Origin: Cavenderia fasciculata
Taxonomy: Eukaryota; Evosea; Eumycetozoa; Acytosteliales; Cavenderiaceae
Assembly (NCBI RefSeq): GCF_000203815.1
Contig: NW_004457736.1
Span: 1,674,001 to 1,738,000 of the forward strand
DNA: 64,000 nucleotides
Direction: 5' to 3'
Position numbers and translations under genes: made by a program. Numbering within the stretch: the stretch's first letter is position 1; every line of letters starts with the position of its first letter. Positions 23,763-34,204 of this stretch are shown in pieces. Below the pieces are notes generated by a model, which saw only the letters and a list, made by a program, of their open reading frames with translations, did no database searches and had not been told where the DNA came from.

Positions 23763-25575
23763 TTAAATCATAGTTTGAAGGAATTCTTTTGTATCATTTA
23801 ATTGTTTTTCTTTTGTTTGTTTGTTCCAATTCAATTCATTTGCCATTAAATCTACAACCTTTGGTAATGCCTCTAATGATTTACGGTTATCTAAAAAGGC
23901 TAATCTAGTTCTTCGTGCTAGAATATCTTCGGCAGTGCATGCGTATTCCCTGATTCCATAAATTACTTCTGCTTCAATATATGGATATTCTTTAACTAAT
24001 CTATTTGTCAATCCCCTATCTTTTGCCAACTTTAATAATCCAACTGATTGATCTCCGTAACTATGTGTTAAATGTTTGGCTACTTGTTCATCAACATTAA
24101 ATTCTTAAATAGAAATAAATAAATAATTATTATTTTTATACAAAATATTATTATATCTTTTCTTTTCTCTCTCTCTTACCAGTCATTAAATATTTATATA
24201 AATCATTATAATATTTATCAGCACCAAAAATCAATAGATTTGAAGTGTGACAACCACGACGAGTAAAAGTATTAATGTATTGAACTGCTTTATCTACAGT
24301 TTCTTCTGCCATTGATCTATAAGTAGTCCATTTACCACCTACAATAGTAATGAGACCACTTTGACTTGTAAGAATAGAATGACTTCTGTTGATTTTAGAG
24401 GTTGGACCGCCATCCAAACCACCCTTTTTAACAAGAGGTCTAACTCCTGACCATGCTGCCAATACATCTTCTTTACCAATTAATTTCTCATCTCTACTAT
24501 ATTGATTAATTGCCTCTAAAATAAACTATAAAAACATAATTAATTATTTTGATTATTTATCTTTTTCTTTTTTTTCAATCTCTTACATTAATTTCTTCAG
24601 ATGTTGGTTTTGGAGTAAAAGTAATATCAGCTTTTTGATCTGTAGTACCAGCAATAGTTTTACCTTCAAATGGTAGAATAAATAATAAACGACCATCCTT
24701 TGTCTTTGGATTTAAGAAGCCAATATCAGGTGGACAAAGAGTAGAAGGTAGGATAAGATGCACACCAGAAGCACCTGCAATGACACTTGATACTTTTGGA
24801 TCATCCATTTTTCTTATTGAATCAGAGAATGGTCCAGTAGCATTAACTACAACCTTTGCTCTTACATTGATTTGTTCACCAGTCAATCTATCTCTTACAA
24901 CTACACCATTGATTGTACTCTTTGGGTCACTTGATACTACACGAGTGAAACCAACCACCTCTGTATAGTTGGCAGTGATAGCACCACGTTGACTAGCAGA
25001 CAAGGCAATTGAAATACCCATTCTAGCGTCATTGTGTTGACCGTCATAATAGACAATAGACCCAAGTAATCCATCTTTTAGGTAGGGAAAATGTTTCATT
25101 GTCTCTGATTTGGAGAGATAGTGTGATGATGGAACATCGTTACCAGGATAAAAGTAATCGTATAGTTTAGTACCAATCCACATCTTTGGTAGATCAATCC
25201 AACTATAAACAGGTATTGTAATTGGTAATGGATGTGAAAGATGTGGCGCATTATTCAATAGATTTGATCTCTCTGATAATGCCTCCTTTACCAACTTTAA
25301 ATCTTCAACATCAAAATTCATTATAGCTGATTCTAAATATCTAATTCCACCTAGATAGATAGATAGAGAGAAAAGGTAATTAGGGGGTAGTTGATAAAGT
25401 GATGATTATAATTAGACATACCATGAATTAATTTAGTTGATCTTGAAGAAGTAGCAGAACAAAAATCACCACGTTCAAACATTGCAACCGATAGTCCACG
25501 ACTAGCAGCATCCAATGCAATACCAGAACCAGTTACACCTCCACCAATAACTACCATATCCAATAATGGTCCTTC

Positions 25576-25622
<47 letters not shown>

Positions 25623-25896
25623 GATTTGTTGTTGATAGATTACGTAATCTCTGTAATTGTTGATCACGAGTCAATAGAGAAGAAGAAGCATTAAAGTATT
25701 GTTGAACATCATCTGATGAACCTTTACTAATGATATCGTTTGCCTTTTTTTGATTGATTCTATTGTATCTATCTAGAGTAGTTTCATGTTGAACTGGATT
25801 AAAGTTATACATCATTGTTGTACCCCATGCTGTAACACCTGTTGCTGCTATCAATGCATACTTGTTTCTCTTTGCAAATGAAAATAACCTTGACAT
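23763..25896 (-). CDS. FAD-dependent glycerol-3-phosphate dehydrogenase, mitochondrial
   Basis: Exons 25896-25422, 25350-24587, 24525-24180 and 24103-23763; 641 aa. It oxidises glycerol-3-phosphate to dihydroxyacetone phosphate and passes electrons to ubiquinone at the inner mitochondrial membrane. The N-terminus ([19 protein letters not shown]) looks like a targeting sequence with a short hydrophobic segment. The FAD fingerprint [20 protein letters not shown] is at about 115-134, followed by [16 protein letters not shown], the substrate region around [11 protein letters not shown], and the typical [19 protein letters not shown] Gln run (about 90-108) sits between the anchor and the FAD domain. 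No C-terminal EF-hand extension is seen, unlike animal GPD2. All junctions are in phase. Confidence 0.93.
25571..25624. repeat. Polyglutamine codons in the glycerol-3-phosphate dehydrogenase gene
   Basis: About 18 GTT triplets on the plus strand, encoding a Gln run on the minus strand between the mitochondrial anchor and the FAD-binding domain. Confidence 0.9.
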
Positions 25897-26001
25897 TATT
25901 ATCTATCTATCTATCTCTAAATATATAACTATATTATTACTACAACTAACTACTATGAATGTAACATAAAGACATCTATATGATGATGATGTATGTTTAT
26001 C

Positions 26002-26045
<44 letters not shown>

Positions 26046-26366
26046 GACAATAATGAGAATGCCAATATGCAGGTGATTTTCATCAAAATTGAGACATGGG
26101 TTTCATCGGGAACATTAAATTCCTTTTTAATCCATAAATGGTATTTGGGAAAATAGAAAAAATAATAGGTCAATACAATCAAACCACCTTTGATATATTA
26201 GATTTAGATTTCTAAAAGATTGTGTTTATTGATTTATCTTTCTCTCCTCAAAAAAAATATAATTAATTAAAATTAATAAAAAAATTCTTCCCTCTTTCGT
26301 TTTATTTTACACAAAGACGAGTAATTTGGTATTTAGAAATCATTACAATAACAAGTAAAGTAAGAA
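25897..26366. promoter_or_regulatory. Shared upstream region of two mitochondrial-type genes
   Basis: 470 bp between divergent starts of the glycerol-3-phosphate dehydrogenase and the RsmJ-like methyltransferase. It contains an AAT/TTA repeat (26003-26044) and AT-rich DNA. No further gene was seen. A shared promoter is inferred from position only. Confidence 0.4.
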
Positions 26367-27899
26367 ATGATGAACCTATTTAAATGTTCATCTTTTAGTA
26401 GTCGTAGTAGTATTGTTTCTCAAACAATACTAAGATCGACTCTATTTTGCAACTACTCTACGACGATCAAACCAATTAAAAATATAGATAGATTTATGAA
26501 AGATTTAAAGAATGATCAATCAGATATCAATCAATTAATTAATAGTAATAAAGAGAAACATGAAACAACTACGACTACGACTAAAACAACATTAGAATCA
26601 TCATCTGCTGCTGCTGCTGCTGGTGGTGGTGGAGCAATGAATAGTAAACATAAGAATATTCTAAAAAGATTAGAAAAGAAAGAACCAATTCAATTCAATA
26701 AGCGTTCTTCTACAAATACAACCACCACCTCCTCTCAAAGATCAACACCAATAGAAAAAACAACAGAACAAGAAGAAGAAGAATTATTGACAACAACAGC
26801 AGCAGCAGAGAATGTTATGATTGAAAATGAATCAAGACAAAAAAGAGATGATGTAAAAAGAGAAAGAGAAAGACAAAGAGAACAAGACCCAAGATATTAT
26901 CAAGAGATTGCACCTGGAATAGCTATCAATCCTCAATTATCAAAGTTGGACAAGAAACGTGTATGTGTCAGTAGTACTGATCATTGGCAAGAAGCACAAG
27001 ATCATGCTCAAAAGATTGCTACTCAACTAGATTTGGATTACTTGGAATGGAAGAGTTTAGAGGTATTACCAACAGATCTATGTAGCTATATGGTTGTATT
27101 GTTTGTCACCAAAGATGGTGAAATATCACTCAACGATCTAGAAATGTTTGAAAACAAAAAGGGTCGTGTCAAGAGAAAGATGACATGTGCAGTATCACTA
27201 GATTACACCACCGGCGAATTGGCATTCAAGACATTAAAAAAAACATATGCAAGGTCACCACTGGTATTATCTGTCACTTCTGGAAAATCATCATCATCAT
27301 CGGAACCTCTTAATGTTTTGGATATTACAGGTGGTTTGGGTAAAGATTCTTGGATATTGGCTTCATTTGGTTGTAAAGTAACCATTCTAGAAAGAAATCC
27401 ACTACTCAACTTTATGATGGAACGTGCGCTCGAAAAGGCTAAAGCTTCATCCTCCACTGGTGGTGAAGGAAATGCTTTGTTTTCAGAGATTGCCAATCGT
27501 ATCACTCTTGTAAAGACAGACTCTATAGAATATCTTGTCAAAAAGATTACAGACGCTGATGGATTGAATCAAGATCGACCAGATGTTATTTATATGGATC
27601 CAATGTATCAAACAAAAGAAAATGAAGACAACAACAAGGCACTCTCTAAAAAGGATATTAGAGCCATTAGAAAGTTGGTTGGTGGTGACAGAGAATCAAA
27701 GGTTCTTTTTGCTCTAAGTAAAAGATTGGCAACAAAGAAAATAGTTTGGAAGAAACCAAAGAATTTAGGTGCTCACTTGGGTGTAGATTCTCATTATAGA
27801 TCAACTGATACTCGTTTTGATGTTTTCCTTATGAATAAGAATAATAATAATAATAATTCAGATGATGTCCTTAATAATAATATTCAAGAGGAAAAATAA
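26367..27899 (+). CDS. RsmJ-like SAM-dependent rRNA methyltransferase, probably mitochondrial
   Basis: Intronless, 510 aa; start at 26367 or the adjacent in-frame ATG at 26370. Residues 1-45 are rich in Ser, Arg and hydrophobic residues without acidic ones, as in a mitochondrial targeting peptide. Residues 50-190 are low complexity. The rest follows bacterial RsmJ (16S rRNA guanine-N2 methyltransferase): SAM-binding motif VLDITGGLGKDSWILASFGC, acidic motif ILERNPLL, the catalytic-type motif VIYMDPMYQTKEN, and the end KIVWKKPKNLGAHLG...HYRSTDTRFDVF. RsmJ belongs to the small-subunit rRNA m2G modifiers of bacteria; acting on mitochondrial rRNA is an inference from the presequence. The 3' end lies 50 bp from a convergent gene. 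Confidence 0.85.
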   Translation: MMNLFKCSSFSSRSSIVSQTILRSTLFCNYSTTIKPIKNIDRFMKDLKNDQSDINQLINSNKEKHETTTTTTKTTLESSSAAAAAGGGGAMNSKHKNILKRLEKKEPIQFNKRSSTNTTTTSSQRSTPIEKTTEQEEEELLTTTAAAENVMIENESRQKRDDVKRERERQREQDPRYYQEIAPGIAINPQLSKLDKKRVCVSSTDHWQEAQDHAQKIATQLDLDYLEWKSLEVLPTDLCSYMVVLFVTKDGEISLNDLEMFENKKGRVKRKMTCAVSLDYTTGELAFKTLKKTYARSPLVLSVTSGKSSSSSEPLNVLDITGGLGKDSWILASFGCKVTILERNPLLNFMMERALEKAKASSSTGGEGNALFSEIANRITLVKTDSIEYLVKKITDADGLNQDRPDVIYMDPMYQTKENEDNNKALSKKDIRAIRKLVGGDRESKVLFALSKRLATKKIVWKKPKNLGAHLGVDSHYRSTDTRFDVFLMNKNNNNNNSDDVLNNNIQEEK

Positions 27900-27949
27900 A
27901 AAGACATTTAATTTAAATTTAAAGGTAAAAAAAAAATACTTTTATATAT

Positions 27950-30900
27950 TTATTGTATATCTTCACTTATATCAGTAAGGGAAGGTGACCGAGACATTAG
28001 AGAAGAAGTTAAAGGAGATGCAGAACCAGTTGTAGAAATAAATGAAGAGGTATTTGAAAGTGATGAAGTATGTGACTCGCCAAAGATAAAACCACGTTCG
28101 CGCAATGAATATTTGATGAGATGTAAGAGGAAAAATGTGGCTTGTTGATGTCTCTCGAGACCACCAACACCGGTTTGATCGTTGGCCAAAAGGATGGGTG
28201 CAGCGACAATGGCAAGACTCTTGGCACTCATTTTGTTTGAATGTGCACATTGAGCGACATCGGCCAATAAATGAGCGATCCACATGAGCAGTGATCTATT
28301 TGGTTCGTATATCAATTGCTTGACAGTGTACAAGGCTTCCTCTTCACTTTGGGTGGCTCTCTTTAGAACTTCGTCATCCAAGTGTGCGCATAATTTATCG
28401 GGAAGTCTCATATACCAACGTTTCACAAAACTTGCTATAGAATGTGCATCAATGATAAGATTATTACTACTATTGACATTGGTGGTGGTGGTGGTACTAT
28501 TTGATAGTTGATAGACATGTGAAGCAATGCTATGTACATTTACATCTGGTGCCGACAATCTAAATAGTCCTTCAGCGTTGAAACCATCTATTTTCTTTAA
28601 TAGTTGTTTGGCATGTACCAAAATGGAGGGTACAGTTAGACTAATCGATGCATCCAAAGATTGTGGAAGAGTCGATGGATCTACAGCAAAAATAGTATTG
28701 GTTCTCTTGAAAATTAACTTGTCCAATGGTTCGATTGGATAACTGGATAACCGACGATTGGAATCCAATTGTATACATGCACCATACTCTATACCATCCT
28801 TTGATGATGATTCTTCTTTGGTATCTAAAAATATACCATATTCTTCTAATGAATCATCTAAATTAAAAATAATAATATATATTAGTATCATTCATCTGAA
28901 GATATTTTGATTTGTTTTTTTTCTTCTACACATACTAATTTTAATCAATAAATTTGAAGATAATAAATGAGTAAAAGTATTGTAAACATCGATAATTCTT
29001 GCATTTGATTCAACTTCAATGATATATTGACAACTAAATGGTTGGGAAGCTTCTACGGTAAGATAAAAAGGACATTGAGCTCTTTGTATTTTAGTTTTAG
29101 TGTATAGTTGTAATGATGTTGGAATAGTTGGTGTACTTGGTGTTGAAGATGATGATGATGGAGTGGGTGATACAATTGTTGGTGTTGTTGGATTATTAGT
29201 ATTATTATTATTAATTGAATTTTTAAAATATAATTTAACATTGTTCCAAAAATTAAAAGAAGCAAGTGTACGATCCTCTTCCAATTGATAATCGTAACGA
29301 TGTTGAATATTTGGATTTGATTGTTTTGTACAAAGATAGAATCTAAAATCTTTAAACTCATCGGGTGCCGTCAAATTATTTCCATGTATCGTGTTAGTAT
29401 TGTTGTTGTTGTTGTGGTTTTGGTTATTATATGCCGATTGTAATGAATGTACAGTATTCTTTCGATGTTTGATGGAATCTATAATTTGTTCGGTTGTTGA
29501 ATTTACAGTGGTGTTGGTAAAAGATGATGTGGCTGTTGATGTACTGGTTGGAATTGATCCCCTTGAAAAGGAAAGTGGACTACTGTCAGAATATGATCTT
29601 TGTGATCTAGTTTGTTGTAATTGTTGTAGGTGTGGTGATTGTAATTGTGATGGTTGTAGTTGTAATTCATTTGAAATAAAATCAGCAATGATAACTGGAT
29701 CACTACTAAGTGATGATCTAAAACTCTTATTACCACCGCCGTTGTTGTTGTTGTTGTTGTTGTTGTTAGAGTTGTTGGGATTCATAGGAGATGATTGACC
29801 AACCAATGAAGGAGATCTGTACATTTTCATTAAGTTGGGAAGGTGTGTTGATTTAAACTTGTGTGTAATTTCTTTGATAGTGTCTGATGGATCAAAGGCA
29901 ATGACAACCTCTCTATTTAAAAAGATGATACGAATCTTTTGATACTGTCTCTTGAAAACCAATGAATCCTCTGTAATCTCCTTTTGAATATCTAGAATAC
30001 TCTTGTTTCTGTCAGATATCCAAACACCTGTTTCTTTGTACTGTAGATTGTAATCATCCAAAAGGTCACGATCAATGTGTGGATATTTGAGATAGATCTT
30101 GTGGAGCAAGTCTTTGATGGTACTCTCTTCAGAGACATCAAATACCTCTAAACGAGAAGCATCAGATGATTTACTAAATACTCCAATATTGCGTGGTGTT
30201 GCAAGCGTCGACACGCTTGGTGATACGTTTCTTGGCGATGGAAGAGCGCTATTTGATTGACTACCATTGCTAATGTTGATGGCTCTTTCGCTGCCACTTG
30301 ACTTTTCACCTTGGACAGTGATTGGTGAACTACGTGGTGAAAGACCAATGATTTGGAAAAAGGATGATTTACGGTGTTCGAGTTTTGGTGAATTGGAAGC
30401 AGAGTTGGAATTTGACAATGATTGAAGATTTAGTTTTGGAACTGGAATACCCTTGGAAGAGTTGAGTGAAGACGATTGTCTTGATTGTGAATTATTATTA
30501 TTGTTACCTGATAGTGGTGGTGTGTTTGTTGAATGATTATTATTTAATGGTGTCGATGATGATGAGGGTGGTGGCATCAAACTAGATGATCTATTTAATT
30601 GTCTTAGAGATGATTCTAATTCATTTTCATCAACTCCATTGTTACTGTTGATGCTAGCAGATGTTGGAGTAGTTGGTACAGTGATTGGTGGAATATAATT
30701 TAATCCAACTGGAATAATTTCAGGTAAATGAATAGAAACCGATCTAGTTGCTTTGAGCATTGAACCAACCGATGTAATTAAATGTGAAACTCCACCTCTT
30801 GTATCTCTTTTAAATTCTATTTCTTGCTATAAATATTAAATCAAAAATAAATAAATAATATTAATATTAATATATAAATATTATATTAGATCTAATATTA

Positions 30901-31590
30901 AATATAATTATTGATCAATCAACATACATTTTCTTTAAATTGATATTTTGAAAAAGGATCATCCAATTTACACCATTTTCCTTTTTGTGGGAAAAATATG
31001 TTATAGATTGATGTTTGAAAATCTACAGAACCTGGTGGCAATTTTTCAATAATCAAATGGACTGCATCTTGAATGGTCTCTACTTGATCGAATAAAATCT
31101 TTTTGGTTAAACCAAACTCTGGTATCTTGACTATCAGTATAACCCTTTGGTTTTGTAAGGGTTGTTGAACTGTCATGACTTTTGATATTATATTTTTCTT
31201 GTTGTTGTTGTTGTTGTCGTTACTCTTGTTGTTGTTTGTTGGTAAAGATGGTACTTTGAAAGTAATTGATGGATTTTTAGATGTCGATACACCACTATAT
31301 GAACAAGATGTTGGTGATATAGTTGGTATTGATGAAGTTGATGAAGAAGAGGAGGTGGAGGAAGAAGAAGAATAAGAAGAAGAGGAAGAGGCAAGGTCTA
31401 TAAAATAATTATCAATGGCACAGCTGTGACTTCTACTTCTTGATGGAGAATCTTCAGTGTTTAGAGTAGTACTAGTAGGACTATTTTTTCTTTGTTGTGA
31501 AGACGACTTTTTTGTTGGAGTACTACTACTTTTAATTCTATAAAAAATAAAACATTTAGTTTGAATTTCCTTATTTTTAAATATTCCCAT
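27950..31590 (-). CDS. RhoGAP protein with several ubiquitin-like (talin F0/FERM-N type) modules
   Basis: Exons 31590-30928, 30826-28936 and 28857-27950; 1153 aa. Four segments look like ubiquitin-fold modules that end in the same way: EIEFKRD (about residue 228), DSLVFKRQ (about 515), VKLYFKNS (about 770) and DKLIFKRT (about 900). The first contains FPQKGKWCKLDDPFSKYQF, as in talin F0. A RhoGAP domain follows (about 925-1110) with intact arginine finger EGLFRLSA (Arg951) and SAKSLAIVAAPILL. Ser/Asn/Pro linkers separate the modules. Expected role: Rac/Rho inactivation coupled to membrane or small-GTPase binding. The start at 31590 is the first ATG in frame. An acceptor-like TTTTTTATAG at about 31539-31548 inside exon 1 leaves room for a different 5' exon. 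Confidence 0.85.
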
Positions 31591-31726
31591 GATGTTTGAT
31601 GATGATGTAGGGATGTGCAAAGAATTGGTAGTTGGTTGGTAAAAAATATTGATGATGATGATGATGACGATGAGGGTATTTTTAACAAAAAAAAACGATC
31701 AATCGGTAATGTGTATATATATAGGT

Positions 31727-31743
31727 GGGGGGGGGGGGGGGGG
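31727..31743. repeat. G17 homopolymer
   Basis: Seventeen uninterrupted G in an otherwise AT-rich intergenic region, 137 bp upstream of the RhoGAP start. Confidence 0.95.
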
Positions 31744-32169
31744 AGTAGCTATTCTAACAACAGTCAATTATTTATTTGACTGGATGATGATGATGAAATG
31801 TGAATATAGTGTTGAATGAGAGAGAGAGAGAGAGAGAAAAAGAGGAGTGGCGATGTGTGAATTCCGATCGAATATAAATTATTGGTTGGTTCGGACGTAA
31901 GGATGTGTTTAAAAAATTGTAGTGGGTGGGGTGGTTGGATTGGATGGATCGATGGATGGGTGAGTGTATGTGTGATAGATGGTGGTATAGATAGATCTAT
32001 CAAATGATAAAACTATAATTAAATAATAATAATAATCCTATCAAACTAGAAAGATAATAATAACAATATTACCAGCAGCGGACAACTATTTAAATAAATG
32101 ATGATGATGATGGATCTGGCTTGGTTTGATTGTGATTGTTATGATTATTGTTACTGTTGTTTAAATTAA

Positions 32170-32430
32170 TTAATGAACCTTGAACAACAACTCGAATGAT
32201 GCGACAAACCATGTCCCCACCAATTCTCTTGAAGAGATTGATTGTGCTTGAATGGACCCGATCGATCGGGTTGGATAATAAAGTGGCGATGTGCAAGTAA
32301 TGGAATTACTTTAAAGAGAAAAAGAAGAAGAAGAAAAGAGATGAAGAGGAGATCTATTTTTAAATCGACATTGTTGTACATACGTTGAATAAGTGTTACT
32401 CGAAGTTAGACTAGAATTAATATACGACAT
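32170..32430 (-). CDS. Tentative small spliced gene, or 5' exons of the RhoGAP gene
   Basis: ATG at 32430 starts MSYINSSLTSSNTYS and meets a strong donor GTATGTACA at 32383. An acceptor CTTTAAAG ends at 32309, and the joined frame continues NSITCTSPLYYPTRS...ELVGTWFVASFELLFKVH to a stop at 32170, 61 aa in total. The in-phase splice and protein-like composition support it. No family is recognised. It could also be the leader of the downstream RhoGAP gene, although no good donor links them. Confidence 0.3.
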
Positions 32431-32763
32431 GACGAGAGAAGAGAGAGAGTTAGAGAGATTCGATTTAGTGATTTTATGAGATTTTCAATGCAATATATGG
32501 TGGGTGACTGGATGGATGGATGGGGTTTTAGAACAACAAAAAAAATAGAGTGTGAAGTTGCTAATGCCGAGATTCAACCAAATGATTATTAATTAATTAT
32601 TAATTATGAATTTAGTTGGAATGGTGGATGATTTATAAATGTTGTTGTTGGGCGAATCAATCAACTGATCATAATGAAAAGGATCAAATTTATAGTTTGT
32701 TGCGATCGTATCGATTGATGAAACCAAACAAAAGATAGATAGACAGACAGATGGTAACTCTAC

Positions 32764-32797
<34 letters not shown>

Positions 32798-34204
32798 GTA
32801 ATGTGGTGGTGTGGCCTATTGTGGCTGTGCTATAATTAATATTATAAAGGCAACAAGTAAATTGTCTTGTCTTGATTGTTGTTTTAATATTGTAATTGGT
32901 TGGTTAAGATATCGCCAACTATGCGCTATGTTATAAAATTATGACTGTGTTGTTGTTGCTACTGTAAACCATTGACAAGTTATAATTGTTGCTATTGTTA
33001 TTATTATTTGTAAAGAGGAAGAGCAGTAGTATGATGATCATTAATGAGTGATCTTAATTATTATAATGATCATCATACCCTATGATATATCATACTACTC
33101 TACTACTGCCTGCTGAAAAGAGGTAATGTATGTATTGTATTGTATTGGATGAGAACGATCGGTGGATGATCTAGTCCCTTTTGAGAGTGATCTCACGCAC
33201 TTGACCCACTTTACCAACCAAATTAATTCACCATCATTGTGATGCTTGTCTATCTGTTGTTGTCTTTTTTTGTACCACCTATAATATATTTTATTTAAAG
33301 AAGGGTGTGGGGGAGGGGGAGATTTCTCAATTGGTTGTTGTTGTTTAGCGAGTGTGGGGGTGGTAAAATAAAACAATACAAAATGTTATATGATTGATGA
33401 GTTGTGCTTGCAATGGGTAGTCGTCGTTGTCGTTGTTGTTGTTGTTGTTGTTGTTGTTGTTATCGTCGATATATATATATATATCTATATCTTTATGGTG
33501 TGTTTGTAATCAGCTGTTGTCGTTAACTTGAATTGCTGCTGTTGTTTGTTGTGATGGTTTCACACCTACTTATCTAAGAAGAAGAACGAAATGCCTTACT
33601 CTTGTGTGTATGTGTGTGTGTATGTGTATGTATGTACGCTCGTAGTGCTAATCTATAGCAATGAATGAATGAGGTTGCCGACTTTGTTTGTACAAACAAA
33701 GATATTGTCGAAACAGCAAAAGCAAAACCAAATCCCAGTCAATGGTGATTGTAGTAGGTGGTGCTTTCGGAAAGGATGGTAAAAGGTGGGGGGACACCTT
33801 GATGTTTGTGGGCACTTCTTTTTTATTAATAATCAACAGAAATATCAGCTGCCCAACCCACCCAAGATATCTTTGCCTTTAAAGGAAAATCTTTGTTTTT
33901 GTTCAAAAAAAAAAAATCTATCTTCCTTTTCTTGGTTACGATTATTATTATTCTATGTTTTTTATTTTCTATCTATAATTATACCTTTAATATATATTTG
34001 TGATTGTCGATCTATATAGATATATATATTTATATTTATTTATAAAAGGAAGTGATGAGAAAAAAGGTAACTTTGTTTTTAAAAAAAAAAAAAAAAAAAA
34101 CGTTTACTCGAGCCATGTGGGTCTTAAAAAAAACCTCATGGATCTCAACACCCAGAGAATCTAGATTCGTGAATGAGATCTTGATCCTCATAGTATTTAT
34201 TTAT

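Larger units (their letters stand above)
31591..34204. other. Gene-poor region rich in simple repeats, about 2.6 kb
   Basis: Contains a run of 17 G (31727-31743), GA repeats near 31819-31836, GTT runs near 32764-32800 and 33421-33460, TA runs near 33470, TG repeats near 33604-33630, and an A19 run near 34081. One possible small spliced gene (32170-32430) is listed separately. No transposon, tRNA or other protein-coding gene was recognised. Confidence 0.5.

Noticed and set aside
25997-26182. Minus-strand frame ending in a long Tyr run upstream of the dehydrogenase gene
   Set aside because: The Tyr run is a translated TAA-type repeat and the rest has no recognisable domain.
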